Assembly (NCBI RefSeq): GCF_029948125.1
Contig: NZ_JASAMB010000021.1
Span: forward strand, 1 to 64,000
Source: Catellatospora sp. KI3
GTDB lineage: Bacteria > Actinomycetota > Actinomycetes > Mycobacteriales > Micromonosporaceae
Direction: 5' to 3'
DNA length: 64,000 nt
The notes under the pieces were generated by a model. That model was not told where the DNA came from and did no database searches. It worked only from the letters and a program-made list of their open reading frames with translations. Both the position numbers and the translations under genes were made by a program. Shown here piece after piece: positions 45,001 through 54,167 of the stretch; the stretch's first letter is position 1, and each line of letters starts with the position of its first letter.

Positions 45001-45265
45001 GCACCGACTCCGAATTGATGTCGTCGAGCCAGGCCACGCCGTTGAGCAGGTCCGACTCGAGCGGCACGGTGATCAGCTGCTCCACCTCGGTGGCCGACAG
45101 CCCCAGCGCCTCGGTCTGCACCTCGACCCGCGGGGCGGTGAACTCCGGCAGCACGTCGCGCGGGGCGCTCTTGAGCCGGACCGCGCCGAGCACGAGCAGC
45201 GCCGCCGCAAGTGGAATGATCAACAATCGGAAGCGCAGGCTCGCCCGCACCAGCCACCGCATCAT
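42098..45265 (-). CDS. RND efflux permease, CusA/HME-like, divergent subunit
   Basis: 1055 aa, full-length RND permease closely related to the other one (DVLPEFTAPRVEVQTEALGLSATEVE; end at ALYLRFGRD). In helix 4 the relay region reads GLVFAIADAVGDTM: the position of the essential Asp is Ala and the DIEN core is changed. It therefore probably does not run the proton cycle alone. First gene of the cluster, with GGGGAG ahead of the start. A heteromeric trimer with the canonical subunit, as in MdtBC, is a reasonable inference. Confidence 0.88.
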   Translation of the reverse strand: MMRWLVRASLRFRLLIIPLAAALLVLGAVRLKSAPRDVLPEFTAPRVEVQTEALGLSATEVEQLITVPLESDLLNGVAWLDDINSESVPGLSSIEMIFEPGTDVFRARQMVQERLTQAHALPNVSSPPVMLQPLSSTNRVMMVGLTSKDLSLTEMSVLARWVLKPRLTGVPGVANVSVWGNRERQLQVQVDPEKLRANGVTLNQVVSTAGNSLWVSPLTFLEASTPGTGGFIDTPNQRLGIQHILPIRTPEDLAQVTIEDQESGKRLRLGDVATVVEDHQPLIGDALVSGGPGLMLVVEKFPNADTVEVSRGVEAALESLRPGLTGVQVDPHMYRPATFIDHALGNVGLAALLGLVLLALVLILLLWEWRAALITFLAVVLSVTLAWVVLSLAGYGLTFMLIAGVLIGLVFAIADAVGDTMHLSQRLRERRIAQRDTGQEISAGRTILNAALEVRGPMTYATLIILVATAPLLLLPELTGLFFRPLVLAFVAVVLASSLVSLTFTPAMAAVLLREAPLERHRSPVLSWWHRVYAQGLAAVLRGPALVYGLAGLVLLGGAVALLQPLAQSAIPALRERNLLVQWDAVPGTSAREMTRLTERVSQELRAIPGVRDVGAHLGRAIAADQVVNVDSGELWVTLEPGAHYDRTRQAVAELVASYPGLDTDVVTYPEQRITQVLSGADDAVVVRVYGQDLNVLKAKAAEVRDLLGGIDGVVNPQADLPVEQPTVQVKVDLAKAQQAGIKPGDVRRAAATMLSGIQVGNLFEDQKVFEVVVWGSPEVRNSLSGVRDLMINTPTGGQVRLGDVADVNVVAGPNVIERDSVSRYIDVSAGIHARDYRSVVGQIEDRLEHVSFPLEHHAELLGGYEHRIDDQNRLLLGAFAALVLIFLLLQAAVGGWLLSTMLFLMLPVAVAGGLVAGAIGSQLTAISSLAAFTAIAGLSLRMVLQQVKHAQQLERGTPDTPGQPFGPELVARAAAEQAGPLLVTVVATAAAMLPLLLLGWVAGLEVLRPIVWVLLVGLVVTLLLALFVVPALYLRFGRDSLRDELSLPAEPQAI

Positions 45266-45436
45266 GACCTCACGCTCCCCGCCGCGGCGCCGTCAGGCGC
45301 GGTCCGGACGAAGCAGCCCCACGTACCAGGCGCATAATGGGAAACTTACTCACGCAACGGGTTTGCGGTATCAATACGGAAAATTCAGATAAGTTCCAGG
45401 AAACATCCGGGAAGCGCACAGGAGGATGACGGCGAC

Positions 45437-46168
45437 ATGATGCAGAGCTCCAATCCGGTGCTGACCCGCCCCATCGACCCGCCGGTGCTGGAGCGCCGCG
45501 AGGTCGGCCGGGCCACCGTGGACGGTGTCGCCGGACGCACGTTCGTGCTGGTAGCCGTCACCGTCATCGCGGCCGCGCTGTCGTGGAACCTGCTGCGGTC
45601 CCCGGCCTGGACCGGCCTGTTCGTACTCGGCTCCACCCTGGCCACCCTGGCGCTGGTCCTGGTGATCACGTTCAAGCAGATCACCAACCCGTTCGTCATC
45701 GGCGGGTACGCCGTGCTGCAGGGCGTCTTCCTCGGCGTGGTCAGCCGGGAGCTGGAGGCGCGGTTCCCCGGCATCGTGGTGCAGGCGGTGATCGGCACCT
45801 TCGGGGTGTTCCTGGCGATGGCGCTGCTCTACCGGATGCGGATCCTGCGCGCCACGAAGCGGTTCACGCAGATCATCGTGGGTTCGCTGGTGGGGATCCT
45901 GCTGCTGTCGCTGGTGGACTTCGCGCTGCGGCTGTTCGGCGGCGGGCTGGGGATCTACAAGCCCGGCACGGCGGGGATCGTGTTCGCGCTGATCTGCATC
46001 GTGGTCGGCGCGCTCACGTTCATCGTCGACTTCGACCAGGTGGAGCGGGCGGTGAACGGCGGCCTGCCGGCGCGGTATGGGTGGTACCTGGCGTTCGGGC
46101 TGCTGGTGGGGCTGATCTTCCTGTACTGGCAGATCATCCGCCTGCTCAGCTTCATCCGCGGCCGCTAG
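45437..46168 (+). CDS. YccA/Bax inhibitor-1 family membrane protein
   Basis: 243 aa with seven hydrophobic segments from residue 35 on. Family features: GGYAVLQGVFLGVVSRELEARFPGIVVQAV, the RATKRFTQIIVGSLVGILLLSLVDF region and the C-terminal IVDFDQVERAVNGGLPARYGWYLAFGLLVGLIFLYWQ with its Asp pair, which forms the pH-sensitive latch in BsYetJ. Possibly a calcium leak or FtsH modulator. AGGAGG lies 12 bases before the start. Divergent from the RND cluster. Confidence 0.9.
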   Translation: MMQSSNPVLTRPIDPPVLERREVGRATVDGVAGRTFVLVAVTVIAAALSWNLLRSPAWTGLFVLGSTLATLALVLVITFKQITNPFVIGGYAVLQGVFLGVVSRELEARFPGIVVQAVIGTFGVFLAMALLYRMRILRATKRFTQIIVGSLVGILLLSLVDFALRLFGGGLGIYKPGTAGIVFALICIVVGALTFIVDFDQVERAVNGGLPARYGWYLAFGLLVGLIFLYWQIIRLLSFIRGR

Positions 46169-46195
46169 CCCCGCCCGCCCATCCGCCCCGGACGC

Positions 46196-46250
46196 AAGGA
46201 AGGGCCCCTTCTTATCGCTTTCCGTAGCAGAAGGGCCCCTTCTTAACGCG
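46196..46250. repeat. GAAGGGCCCCTTC palindromic repeat pair (family 5)
   Basis: Two direct copies of a short palindromic unit, GGAAGGGCCCCTTCTTATCGC and AGAAGGGCCCCTTCTTAACGC without the first base of each counted, 30 bp apart just after the YccA stop. The shared core is GAAGGGCCCCTTCTTA. From memory similar units are frequent in Micromonosporaceae genomes. Confidence 0.6.
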
Positions 46251-46294
46251 CCGCGACGCGAGTGCTCGCGGCCGATCGCACGGGGTCAGCCCAT

Positions 46295-46356
46295 GATCCG
46301 AATTCGTGGACGCCTGATGCTGCTATGGCGACATCCAGCGTCCACGAATTCGAATC
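46295..46356. repeat. hairpin repeat family 4, copy 2
   Basis: Outer stem GATCCGAATTCGTGGACGC (46295-46313) with GCGTCCACGAATTCGAATC (46338-46356). Inner stem GATG/CATC replaces GGTG/CACC of copy 1, a compensatory change. The apical loop CTGCTATGGCGA differs from copy 1 by one base. Lies between convergent YccA and hisF. Confidence 0.82.
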
Positions 46357-46394
46357 ATGCTCCGCCGAACGAGGCACGGCGAGGCACGCGGCGG

Positions 46395-47165
46395 TCAGCG
46401 GACCGCGTGGCCGCCCGCGCGCAGGGCCGTCTTGACCTCGCCGATCGCGACCTCGCCGAAGTGGAACACGCTCGCGGCCAGCACCGCGTCGGCTCCGGCG
46501 GCCACCGCGGGCGGGAAGTCCGCCGCCCTGCCCGCACCGCCCGACGCGATCACCGGGATGTCCACCACGTCGCGCACCAGCCGTATCAGCTCCAGGTCGA
46601 ACCCGTCCTTGGTCCCGTCGGCGTCCATCGAGTTGAGCAGGATCTCCCCCGCCCCCAGCTCCGCGACCCGCCGGGCCCACTCGATCGCGTCGATCCCGGC
46701 CGACTGCCGCCCGCCGTGCGTGGTCAGTTCGAACCCGCTCGGCGCGTACGGCGCGTCGGCGACCCGCCGCACGTCCAGCGACAGCACCAGCACCTGGTTG
46801 CCGAAGCGCTGGCTGATCTCCGTGATCACCTCGGGGCGCCGGATCGCCGCCGTGTTCACCCCGACCTTGTCCGCCCCGGCGCGCAGCAGCACGTCCACGT
46901 CCTCGGGCGAGCGCACCCCGCCCCCGACGGTCAGCGGGATGAACACGGTCTCCGCGGTACGCCGCACCACGTCGAGCATCGTCCCGCGACCCTCCGCCGA
47001 GGCCGAGACGTCGAGGAAGGTCAGCTCGTCCGCACCGGCCGCGCCGTAGGCGGCGGCCAGCTCGACCGGGTCGCCCGCGTCGCGCAGGTCGACGAAGTTG
47101 ACGCCCTTGACCACGCGCCCGGCGTCGACGTCCAGGCAGGGGATGACTCGCACCGCGACGCTCAT
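46395..47165 (-). CDS. hisF: imidazole glycerol phosphate synthase, cyclase subunit
   Basis: 256 aa. Uses ammonia from HisH to form imidazole glycerol phosphate and AICAR. Catalytic D12 ([16 protein letters not shown]) and the second Asp in [14 protein letters not shown] are present, with the duplicated half-barrel [13 protein letters not shown] and GGVRSPEDV. It lies 68 bp beyond a DMT exporter gene and about 2 kb from priA, so it is split from the rest of the his operon by an inserted regulator-exporter pair. Confidence 0.96.
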   Translation of the reverse strand: MSVAVRVIPCLDVDAGRVVKGVNFVDLRDAGDPVELAAAYGAAGADELTFLDVSASAEGRGTMLDVVRRTAETVFIPLTVGGGVRSPEDVDVLLRAGADKVGVNTAAIRRPEVITEISQRFGNQVLVLSLDVRRVADAPYAPSGFELTTHGGRQSAGIDAIEWARRVAELGAGEILLNSMDADGTKDGFDLELIRLVRDVVDIPVIASGGAGRAADFPPAVAAGADAVLAASVFHFGEVAIGEVKTALRAGGHAVR

Positions 47166-47232
47166 GGGTTCTCCTCGCTGCGCCGGTCGGCGGGGTCCGG
47201 GACCGGTGACCGGTGCCGCCCGCCGAGCTCGA

Positions 47233-48258
47233 TCATGCCGCCGACGCTACCTGGGCCCTCGTCGGCACGGTCAGGGCGCCCGGCTCCGGGACCGGCTGAT
47301 GGGACCGCCGAGCCGCGTCCGGCTCCCGGACCGGGCGGGGCAGGGCCGCGTCCGGCTCCCGGACCGGGTGGGGCAGGGCCGCGTGCGGGTCCGGGACCGG
47401 GCCGGCGGGGCGGCGGGCCGCGCCGAGCAGCACCCCGCCGATCACCAGTACGCCGGCGAGCAGGTCGGTGGCTTGCAGCGGCTCGCCGAGCAGCAGCGCC
47501 GCCGAGCTCATCCCGAAGAAGGGCACCAGCATCGAGAACGGGGCCACGGTCGCGGCGCCGTACCGGCGCAGCAGCGCGCCCCAGCCCGCGAACCCGGCCA
47601 GGGTGGAGATCCCGGCGATGTAGACCAGCGCGCCCAGCCCGGTCAGGTCCAGTCCGCGCAGTGCCGGGCCGATCTGCTCCGGCCCCTCGACCAGCAGCGA
47701 CAGCGCCAGCAGCGGCAGCGTGGCGACCGCCGACACCCACACCACGAAGCGCAGCATGTCCGGCGGCGCGGCCCGGCGCATCAGCACGTTCGACAGGCCC
47801 CACGCCACGGCGGCGGCCAGGACCAGCAGGAACCCCTCGACCGGGCGGTCGGTGCCGAGCCGCCCGGCGACCAGCGCCACGCCCAGGACGGCGATGCCCA
47901 GCCCGGCCCACTGGCGCAGCGCGGGGCGCTCGCGCAGCAGCGCCACGGCGAACACGGTGGTGAAGATCGCCTGGCTCTGCAGCACCAGCGAGGACAGGCC
48001 CGCGGGCAGCCCCGCGGCGACCCCCGCGAACAGCAGCGAGAACTTGACCACGCCGAGGACCAGGCCGACCGCGAGGACCCACCGCCAGGCGACCTGCGGC
48101 CGCCCCACGAAGAACAGCGCCGGTACGGCGGCCAGCCCGAACCGCAGCGCGCAGAACAGCAGCGGCGGCATCCGGTCCAGCCCGGCCTCGATCGCCACGA
48201 AGTTGAAGCCCCACGCGGCGGCCACGGCCACCGCCAGCAGGATGTCTCTGGGTCGCAT
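47233..48258 (-). CDS. EamA/DMT-family exporter
   Basis: 341 aa from ATG 48258. Ten membrane helices in two EamA repeats ([28 protein letters not shown] and [16 protein letters not shown]). The C-terminal 55 residues are hydrophilic and contain two direct copies of ALP(H/R)PVREPDA, encoded by near-identical DNA. Divergent from a LysR regulator, a pairing typical for amino acid or metabolite exporters. An upstream ATG 48309 is open but leaves only 20 bp to the regulator. Confidence 0.88.
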   Translation of the reverse strand: MRPRDILLAVAVAAAWGFNFVAIEAGLDRMPPLLFCALRFGLAAVPALFFVGRPQVAWRWVLAVGLVLGVVKFSLLFAGVAAGLPAGLSSLVLQSQAIFTTVFAVALLRERPALRQWAGLGIAVLGVALVAGRLGTDRPVEGFLLVLAAAVAWGLSNVLMRRAAPPDMLRFVVWVSAVATLPLLALSLLVEGPEQIGPALRGLDLTGLGALVYIAGISTLAGFAGWGALLRRYGAATVAPFSMLVPFFGMSSAALLLGEPLQATDLLAGVLVIGGVLLGAARRPAGPVPDPHAALPHPVREPDAALPRPVREPDAARRSHQPVPEPGALTVPTRAQVASAA

Positions 48259-48329
48259 GCACAGATCGTGGCCCGCGCCATCGTGAAGCACCAGCGAATA
48301 GTTCTTCACAGTTCGTTTAGTATGACTGC

Positions 48330-49238
48330 ATGTTCGACCTAGGCCGCCTGCGCGCCCTCGACGCCCTCGCCCGGCACGGCACCGTCCACGCCGCCGCAGC
48401 GGCGCTGCACTGCACCCCCTCGGCCGTCTCGCAGCAGCTCGCGAAGCTGGAGCGCGAGGCCGGCACCACGCTGTGCCACAAGGACGGTCGCGGCCTGCGG
48501 CTCAGCGGGGCCGGGCGGCTGCTGGCCGAGCACGCCGCGACCGTGCTGACCGCCGTCGACGCCGCCGCGGCGGCCCTGGACGCCTACCGGGGCGAGGTGG
48601 CGGGCACGATCGCCGTCGCCAGCTTCGCCACCGCCTGCCGGGGCCTGCTGCCGCCCGCCCTGGCCCTGCTGGCCGCCGAGCACCCCCGACTGCGCCCGCA
48701 ACTGGTCGAGTGCAACCCGTACGAGGGGTTGCAGGCGCTGGACCAGGGGCGGGTGGATCTCGCCGTGGTCGACGACTGGCGCCAGGTGCGGCTGGTGCTG
48801 CCGCCCGGCGTGTCGGCGCGGGCGCTGGGCGAGGACGCCGCCGACCTGGTCGTACCCGCTGGGCACCCGCTGGCCGGGGCCGGGCCGGTGCCGCTGGAGA
48901 AGGCGGCCGCCGAGCGCTGGATCGCCTCGCCGGAGGGCACCATCTGCCACGACTGGCTGATCCGCATCCTGCCCGGCCTCAGGCCGGAGTTCCTGGTCGG
49001 CGAGTTCGAGAGCCAGTTCTCACTGGTGGCGGCGGGCCTGGGCGTGGCGCTGATCCCCCGCCTGGCCCGCATCACCGCCGTGCCCGGCACCGCCGTGGTC
49101 CCGCTGGACCCGGTGCCGACCCGCCGCGTCAGCGTGGCCTGGCGGGGCGCCGCCGATCACCGCCCCGCCGTCGCCGCCGTGATCGACGCCCTCACCCGCG
49201 CGTGGCACTCGCGCACCACCGCGGGCATGCCCGCCTAG
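48330..49238 (+). CDS. LysR-family transcriptional regulator
   Basis: 302 aa. N-terminal winged HTH (MFDLGRLRALDALARHGTVHAAAAALHCTPSAVSQQLAKLEREAG) followed by two-lobed effector domain with AGTIAVASFATACRGLLPPAL and LVAAGLGVALIPRLA. Shared 71-bp promoter region with the exporter, containing the T-rich stretch around 48300-48315. It probably activates the exporter when its effector accumulates. The pair interrupts the his gene order. Confidence 0.92.
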   Translation: MFDLGRLRALDALARHGTVHAAAAALHCTPSAVSQQLAKLEREAGTTLCHKDGRGLRLSGAGRLLAEHAATVLTAVDAAAAALDAYRGEVAGTIAVASFATACRGLLPPALALLAAEHPRLRPQLVECNPYEGLQALDQGRVDLAVVDDWRQVRLVLPPGVSARALGEDAADLVVPAGHPLAGAGPVPLEKAAAERWIASPEGTICHDWLIRILPGLRPEFLVGEFESQFSLVAAGLGVALIPRLARITAVPGTAVVPLDPVPTRRVSVAWRGAADHRPAVAAVIDALTRAWHSRTTAGMPA

Positions 49239-49279
49239 CCCGCGCGGGCCGCCGCCTCGGCTCGGGCCGCCGCTTCGGC

Positions 49280-50005
49280 TCAGGCCTGCGCGAGGGCGGC
49301 CAGCGCCTCTTCGACGGTGAAGGCACCTGCGTAGATCGCCTTGCCGGTGATGACACCCTCGACGCCGATCGGGGCCAGGGTGGCCAGCGCGCGCAGGTCG
49401 TCCAGGGTGGACACGCCGCCCGAGGCGATGACCGGGGCGGGCGTGGCGGCGCAGACGTCGCGCAGCAGGTCCAGGTTCGGTCCCTGCAGCGTGCCGTCCT
49501 TGAGGATGTCGGTGACGACGTACCGGGTGCAGCCGGCCTTGTCTAGGCGGGCGAGCACCTCGTACAGGTCGCCGCCGTCGCGGGTCCAGCCGCGCGCCGA
49601 CAGGGTACGCCCGCGCACGTCCAGCCCGATCGCGACGCGGTCGCCGAACTCGCCGACGACGCGGTCGCACCACTGCGGGTCCTCCAGCGCCGCCGTGCCG
49701 ATGTTGACCCGCGCGGCACCGGTGCCCAGCGCGGCGGCCAGCGACGCGTCGTCGCGGATGCCGCCGGACAGCTCCACCTTCACGTCCAGGCGGCCCACCA
49801 CGTCGGCGAGCAGCGCGGCGTTGGCGCCCCGGCCGAAGGCGGCGTCGAGGTCGACCAGGTGGATCCACTGCGCCCCGGCCCGCTGGAAGTCCAGTGCGGC
49901 GGTCAGCGGGTCGCCGTACGACGTCTCGCTGCCGGCGGCGCCCTGCACCAGGCGCACCGCCTGGCCTCCGGCGACGTCCACGGCGGGCAGCAGGTCCAGT
50001 GCCAT
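49280..50005 (-). CDS. priA: bifunctional HisA/TrpF isomerase PriA
   Basis: 241 aa (beta-alpha)8 barrel. Catalyses the Amadori rearrangement in both histidine (ProFAR) and tryptophan (PRA) synthesis. Acid/base residues D10 ([16 protein letters not shown]) and the Asp of [10 protein letters not shown] near 166, with R18 and the RGWT arginine that support dual specificity. ATG 50005 follows the stop of the upstream membrane gene immediately, with AAGGAG upstream. No trpF is seen in the window, as expected for an organism with PriA. Confidence 0.95.
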   Translation of the reverse strand: MALDLLPAVDVAGGQAVRLVQGAAGSETSYGDPLTAALDFQRAGAQWIHLVDLDAAFGRGANAALLADVVGRLDVKVELSGGIRDDASLAAALGTGAARVNIGTAALEDPQWCDRVVGEFGDRVAIGLDVRGRTLSARGWTRDGGDLYEVLARLDKAGCTRYVVTDILKDGTLQGPNLDLLRDVCAATPAPVIASGGVSTLDDLRALATLAPIGVEGVITGKAIYAGAFTVEEALAALAQA

Positions 50006-50338
50006 CTAGGAACTCCTTCGATCGAATGCGATCAGTACGAACACGGGCAGGGTCAGCAGCAGCACCAGGGTGAGCACCACAGCGAGCTCCACCGACGGCA
50101 CCAGCTGCCAGATCGCGAACAGCGACACCAGCACGAACACGGCCACGATCGCCCGCTGCGCCCGGGTCTGCCCGACGGACAGCCGCCCGCTGCTGCGACG
50201 GCGCAGCTCGTACAGCGAGATCCGGCGCCACACCTCACGGCGGGCCAGCCGCCGCGCCGCGCGCCTGGCCTCGGTCTCCTGCGCCTGGCGCGCGGCCAGC
50301 TCCCGCGCCTCCCGGCGCAGCTTGCGTTCCTTGCTCAC
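50006..50338 (-). CDS. small membrane protein inside the his operon
   Basis: 110 aa: a strongly basic N-terminal helix (KERKLRREARELAARQAQETEARRAARRLARREVWRR), then two membrane helices at about 62-80 and 85-104. Encoded directly between hisH and priA with no gap to priA. Function unknown. Its constant-looking place in the operon and the basic amphipathic helix suggest a membrane-associated accessory rather than an enzyme. Confidence 0.8.
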   Translation of the reverse strand: MSKERKLRREARELAARQAQETEARRAARRLARREVWRRISLYELRRRSSGRLSVGQTRAQRAIVAVFVLVSLFAIWQLVPSVELAVVLTLVLLLTLPVFVLIAFDRRSS

Positions 50339-50390
50339 CGGATCACCCGCGTCATCACGTCGCCCGCCGGGGGGTCAGCGGGATCGCGAC

Positions 50391-51020
50391 CTACGATGAC
50401 AGACTCTCGATCCAGTTGCGCAGTAGGGCGGCGCCCACGGCGCCGGACTTCTCCGGATGGAACTGGGTGACCGACAGGCTGCCCCGCTCGGCGGCGGCCA
50501 CGAAGGTGGCCTGCTCGTGGGTCGTGGTGGTGACCAAGGCGACCGCGTCGAGTTCGGCGGTGGGCACGGCCGCGTACGAGTGCACGAAGTAGCAGCGCGC
50601 GTCCGCCTCGATGCCCGTGAACAGCCGCGACCCGGCCGGGGCGTCGACCAGGTTCCAGCCCATGTGCGGCACCCGGCGGGCGTCGAGCCGGGTCACCGTG
50701 CCGGGCAGCAGGCCCAGGCCCTTGGTGACCACGCCGTGCTCGTCGCCCTCCTCGAACATGATCTGCGCGCCGACGCAGATGCCCAGCACCGGCCGCCCCG
50801 CCAGCACCCGCTCGGCGATGACCGGGGCCGCCCGCACCTCGTCCATCCCGGCCATGCACGCCGCGTACGCCCCGACGCCCGGCACGACCAGGCCGGTGGC
50901 CCGCTCGGCCAGGCCCAGGTCGGCGGTGACGGTCACGGCGGCACCGGCCGCCTCCAGCGCGCGCTGGGCCGAGCGCAGGTTGCCCGACCCGTAGTCGAGC
51001 ACGACCACGTCGACGCTCAC
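50391..51020 (-). CDS. hisH: imidazole glycerol phosphate synthase, glutaminase subunit
   Basis: 209 aa class I glutaminase. Nucleophile C82 in VLGICVGAQ, catalytic His and Glu in VTQFHPEKSG, oxyanion strand PGVGAY. Supplies ammonia to HisF. ATG 51020 overlaps the hisB stop (ATGA). Confidence 0.95.
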   Translation of the reverse strand: MSVDVVVLDYGSGNLRSAQRALEAAGAAVTVTADLGLAERATGLVVPGVGAYAACMAGMDEVRAAPVIAERVLAGRPVLGICVGAQIMFEEGDEHGVVTKGLGLLPGTVTRLDARRVPHMGWNLVDAPAGSRLFTGIEADARCYFVHSYAAVPTAELDAVALVTTTTHEQATFVAAAERGSLSVTQFHPEKSGAVGAALLRNWIESLSS

Positions 51021-51631
51021 AGCACGCCCTTCGTGCTGGGCACGGCGCCCCGGCTGCGCGGGTCGATCTCCACGGCGGTGCGCAGGGCGCGGGCCAGGGC
51101 CTTGAACTGGCCCTCGACCACGTGGTGCGCGTCGGGCTTGGTGCCCGGACGGGCCGCGCGCAGCACCGAGACGTGCAGTGTGATCTTCGCGGTCTGCCCG
51201 AACGACTCCAGGATGTGCCGCGTCATCGAGACCGGGTAGACCGGCCCGATGTACGGGGCCAGGTCCATCGGCTCGTCGTGCACCACGTACGGCCGCCCGG
51301 ACAGGTCGACGGCGGCCTGGACCAGCACCTCGTCCATCGGCACCACCGCGTCGCCGTACCGGCGGATGCCCGCCTTGTCGCCCAGCGCCTGCGCGAACGC
51401 CTCGCCCAGCGCCAGCGCGGTGTCCTCCATGGTGTGGTGCGCGTCGATCTCGAGGTCGCCCTCGGTGCGCACGGTCAGGTCGAAGCCGCCGTGGCGGGCG
51501 ATCTGGTTGAGCATGTGGTCGAAGAAGCCGATGCCGGTGCTGATCTCGGCCTGGCCCGTGCCGTCGAGGTCGATCTCGACGAGGACCTTGGTCTCCTTGG
51601 TGACCCGCTCGACCCGGCCGGTCCTGCTCAT
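51017..51631 (-). CDS. hisB: imidazoleglycerol-phosphate dehydratase
   Basis: 204 aa, monofunctional dehydratase without the phosphatase domain. Manganese-binding His motifs are present in duplicate: FFDHMLNQIARHGGFDL, DAHHTMEDTALALGEAF, TRHILESFG and DAHHVVEGQFKALARAL. Overlaps hisC and hisH by four bases each. Confidence 0.96.
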   Translation of the reverse strand: MSRTGRVERVTKETKVLVEIDLDGTGQAEISTGIGFFDHMLNQIARHGGFDLTVRTEGDLEIDAHHTMEDTALALGEAFAQALGDKAGIRRYGDAVVPMDEVLVQAAVDLSGRPYVVHDEPMDLAPYIGPVYPVSMTRHILESFGQTAKITLHVSVLRAARPGTKPDAHHVVEGQFKALARALRTAVEIDPRSRGAVPSTKGVL

Positions 51632-52704
51632 GCGCTCAGCCCCTTCATCGCCTCCAAGAAGGCATCAGTCTCCTGCTCGGTCCCTGCGGTGACGCGCAGC
51701 CAGCCGTCCAGTCCCACATCACGGACCAGGACGCCCTGGTCCAGCAGTGCGCGCCAGGCCGCCTTCTGGTCGGCGAAGCGTCCGAACAGGACGAAGTTCG
51801 AGTCCGAGTCGGCCACCTCCCAGCCGTCGGCGCGCAGCTCGGACACGATCCGGTCGCGCTGCGCCTTGATCGCCTCGACCGTGCCCAGCAGCACGTCGGC
51901 GTGGGCCAGGGCGGCGCGGGCGGCGGCCTGGGTCAGCGCCGACAGGTGGTACGGCAGGCGCACCAGCTGCACCGCCTCCACGATCGCCGGGTGCGCGGCC
52001 AGGTAGCCGACCCGGGCACCGGCGAACGCGAACGCCTTGCTCATGGTCCGGGTGACCACCAGCCGCTCGTGCTCGTCGAGCAGCTCCAGCGCGCTGGGCG
52101 TGCCGGGGCGGCGGAACTCCGCGTACGCCTCGTCCACGACCACCAGGCCGGGCGCCTCGGCGAGGACGGCCTCGACCACCGCGAAGTCCAGCGCGGTGCC
52201 GGTCGGGTTGTTCGGCGAGCACAGCAGCACCAGCGCGGGCTGGTGCAGGCGCACCTGCTCGGCGGCGTGCTCGGGCGTCAGCTCGAAGCGCTCGCCGCGC
52301 AGCCCGTCGGCCCAGCCGGTGGCGGTGCCCTTGGCCAACAGCGGATGCATCGAGTACGCCGGGCCGAAGCCCAGCGCGATCCGGCCCGGCCCGGCGAACG
52401 CCTGGAACAGCTGCTGCTGGATCTCGTTGGAGCCGTTGGCGGCCCACAGCTGCTCGGCGGTCAGCCCGTGCCCGCAGTAGGCGGCCAGGTCGGCGCGCAG
52501 CTTCACCGCCTCCCGGTCGGGGTAGCGGTTCAGGTCGGCGATCTCGCCCGCGATCGCCCGCTGCACCGCGCGCACGACCTCGTCGGGCAGCTGGTACGAG
52601 TTCTCGTTGGTGTTGAGCCGGACCGGCACGTCCAGCTGCGGCGCACCGTACGCGCTGAGTCCGCGCAGATCCTCGCGCAGAAGCTGCTGCACCCACTCGG
52701 TCAT
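51628..52704 (-). CDS. hisC: histidinol-phosphate aminotransferase
   Basis: 358 aa, fold-type I PLP enzyme. PLP Lys in [24 protein letters not shown] and VVDEAYAEF bind the cofactor; [14 protein letters not shown] at the N-terminus is typical. Converts imidazole acetol phosphate to histidinol phosphate. ATG 52704 overlaps the hisD stop. Confidence 0.96.
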   Translation of the reverse strand: MTEWVQQLLREDLRGLSAYGAPQLDVPVRLNTNENSYQLPDEVVRAVQRAIAGEIADLNRYPDREAVKLRADLAAYCGHGLTAEQLWAANGSNEIQQQLFQAFAGPGRIALGFGPAYSMHPLLAKGTATGWADGLRGERFELTPEHAAEQVRLHQPALVLLCSPNNPTGTALDFAVVEAVLAEAPGLVVVDEAYAEFRRPGTPSALELLDEHERLVVTRTMSKAFAFAGARVGYLAAHPAIVEAVQLVRLPYHLSALTQAAARAALAHADVLLGTVEAIKAQRDRIVSELRADGWEVADSDSNFVLFGRFADQKAAWRALLDQGVLVRDVGLDGWLRVTAGTEQETDAFLEAMKGLSA

Positions 52705-54056
52705 GCCCCGACCTCATTCTCGAAGCGCGCGGTCACGGCCTCGCCGTGCGCGGGCAGGTCCTCGGCGTCGGCCAGCGCCACCACGTGGTGGGCGACCTCG
52801 CGCAGCGCCGCCTCGTCGTACTCCACGACGTGGATGCCGCGCAGGAACGACTGCACCGACAGGCCCGAGGAGTGCCGGGCGCAGCCCGCGGTCGGCAGCA
52901 CGTGGTTGGATCCGGCGCAGTAGTCGCCCAGCGACACCGGCGCGTAGGCCCCCACGAAGATCGCGCCGGCGTTGCGCACCCGCATCGCCACCGCGCGCGC
53001 GTCCCGGGTCTGGATCTCCAGGTGCTCCGCCGCGTACGCGTCGACGACCTTCAGCCCGGCCTCGACCGAGTCGACCAGCACCACGCCCGACTGCGGCCCG
53101 GACAGGGCCGTGGTGACCCGCTCGCTGTGCTTGGTGCGGGCCACCCGCACCGCCAGCTGCGCGTCCACCGCGTCGGCGAGCGCGGGCGAGTCGGTGACCA
53201 GCACGCTGGCCGCCATCGGGTCGTGCTCGGCCTGGCTGATCAGGTCGGCGGCGACATGCGCCGGGTCGGCGGTGTCGTCGGCCAGGATCGCGATCTCGGT
53301 CGGCCCCGCCTCGGCGTCGATGCCCACCACGCCGCGCACCAGGCGCTTGGCGGCGGTCACCCACACGTTGCCAGGCCCGGTGATCAGGTCGACCGGGGCG
53401 CAGTCGTCGTCGGGCGACAGCTCGCGGCCCGGGTCGGCGCTGCCGCGGCTGCCGTAGGCCAGCATCGCCACCGCCTGGGCACCGCCCACCGCGTACACCT
53501 CGTCGACGCCGAGCAGCGCGCACGCGGCCAGCACCCGCGCGTCCGGCAGGCCGGTCCCGCGCTGCGGCGGGCTCACGACGACCAGGCTCTCGACACCCGC
53601 GGCCTGGGCCGGGACCACGTTCATCACGACGGTCGACGGGTAGACGGCCAGGCCGCCGGGCACGTAGAGCCCGACCCGGGCGACCGGCAGCCAGCGCTCG
53701 GTGACGGTGCCGCCCGGCACCACCTGGGTGGTGTGGTCGGTGCGCCGCTGGTCGGCGTGGACCCTGCGGGTACGCGCGATCGCCTCCAGCAGCGCGGCCC
53801 GCACCTGGGGCTCCAGCACCTGCTCGGCTTCCTTGATCACCTCGGCGGGCACCCGCAGGGCCGCGGGCCGCACGCCGTCGAAGCGATGTGTCGCCTCGCG
53901 GATCGCCTCCACCCCATGGACCCGGATCCCCTCCACCAGCGGGCGGATCTGCTCGACCGCCTGGGAGACGTCGAGCTGGGCACGGGGCAGCAGGGTTCGC
54001 GGATCGGCGCCGGCACCGGCGAAATCCCGTCCGCGCAGGTCGATACGGGTCAACAC
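52701..54056 (-). CDS. hisD: histidinol dehydrogenase
   Basis: 451 aa, first gene of the operon. Oxidises L-histidinol to L-histidine with two NAD+. Zinc and catalytic residues are in [19 protein letters not shown] (Glu-His pair) and [16 protein letters not shown] 54056 begins the conserved LTRIDLRG; a much longer open frame upstream is a shadow of the divergent gene. The 111-bp divergent gap to the LON-domain gene must carry the operon promoter. Confidence 0.96.
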   Translation of the reverse strand: MLTRIDLRGRDFAGAGADPRTLLPRAQLDVSQAVEQIRPLVEGIRVHGVEAIREATHRFDGVRPAALRVPAEVIKEAEQVLEPQVRAALLEAIARTRRVHADQRRTDHTTQVVPGGTVTERWLPVARVGLYVPGGLAVYPSTVVMNVVPAQAAGVESLVVVSPPQRGTGLPDARVLAACALLGVDEVYAVGGAQAVAMLAYGSRGSADPGRELSPDDDCAPVDLITGPGNVWVTAAKRLVRGVVGIDAEAGPTEIAILADDTADPAHVAADLISQAEHDPMAASVLVTDSPALADAVDAQLAVRVARTKHSERVTTALSGPQSGVVLVDSVEAGLKVVDAYAAEHLEIQTRDARAVAMRVRNAGAIFVGAYAPVSLGDYCAGSNHVLPTAGCARHSSGLSVQSFLRGIHVVEYDEAALREVAHHVVALADAEDLPAHGEAVTARFENEVGA

Positions 54057-54167
54057 TTCCCAAAGTCTACTGGCGCCCCCACTCGCCGCGTCGAACCGGC
54101 CCAGGCACTGGGAAAGTGACCCGCGCCACGGAGGCGGGCGCCCGGTGGCGGGAGCTAGTCTCAGCGC

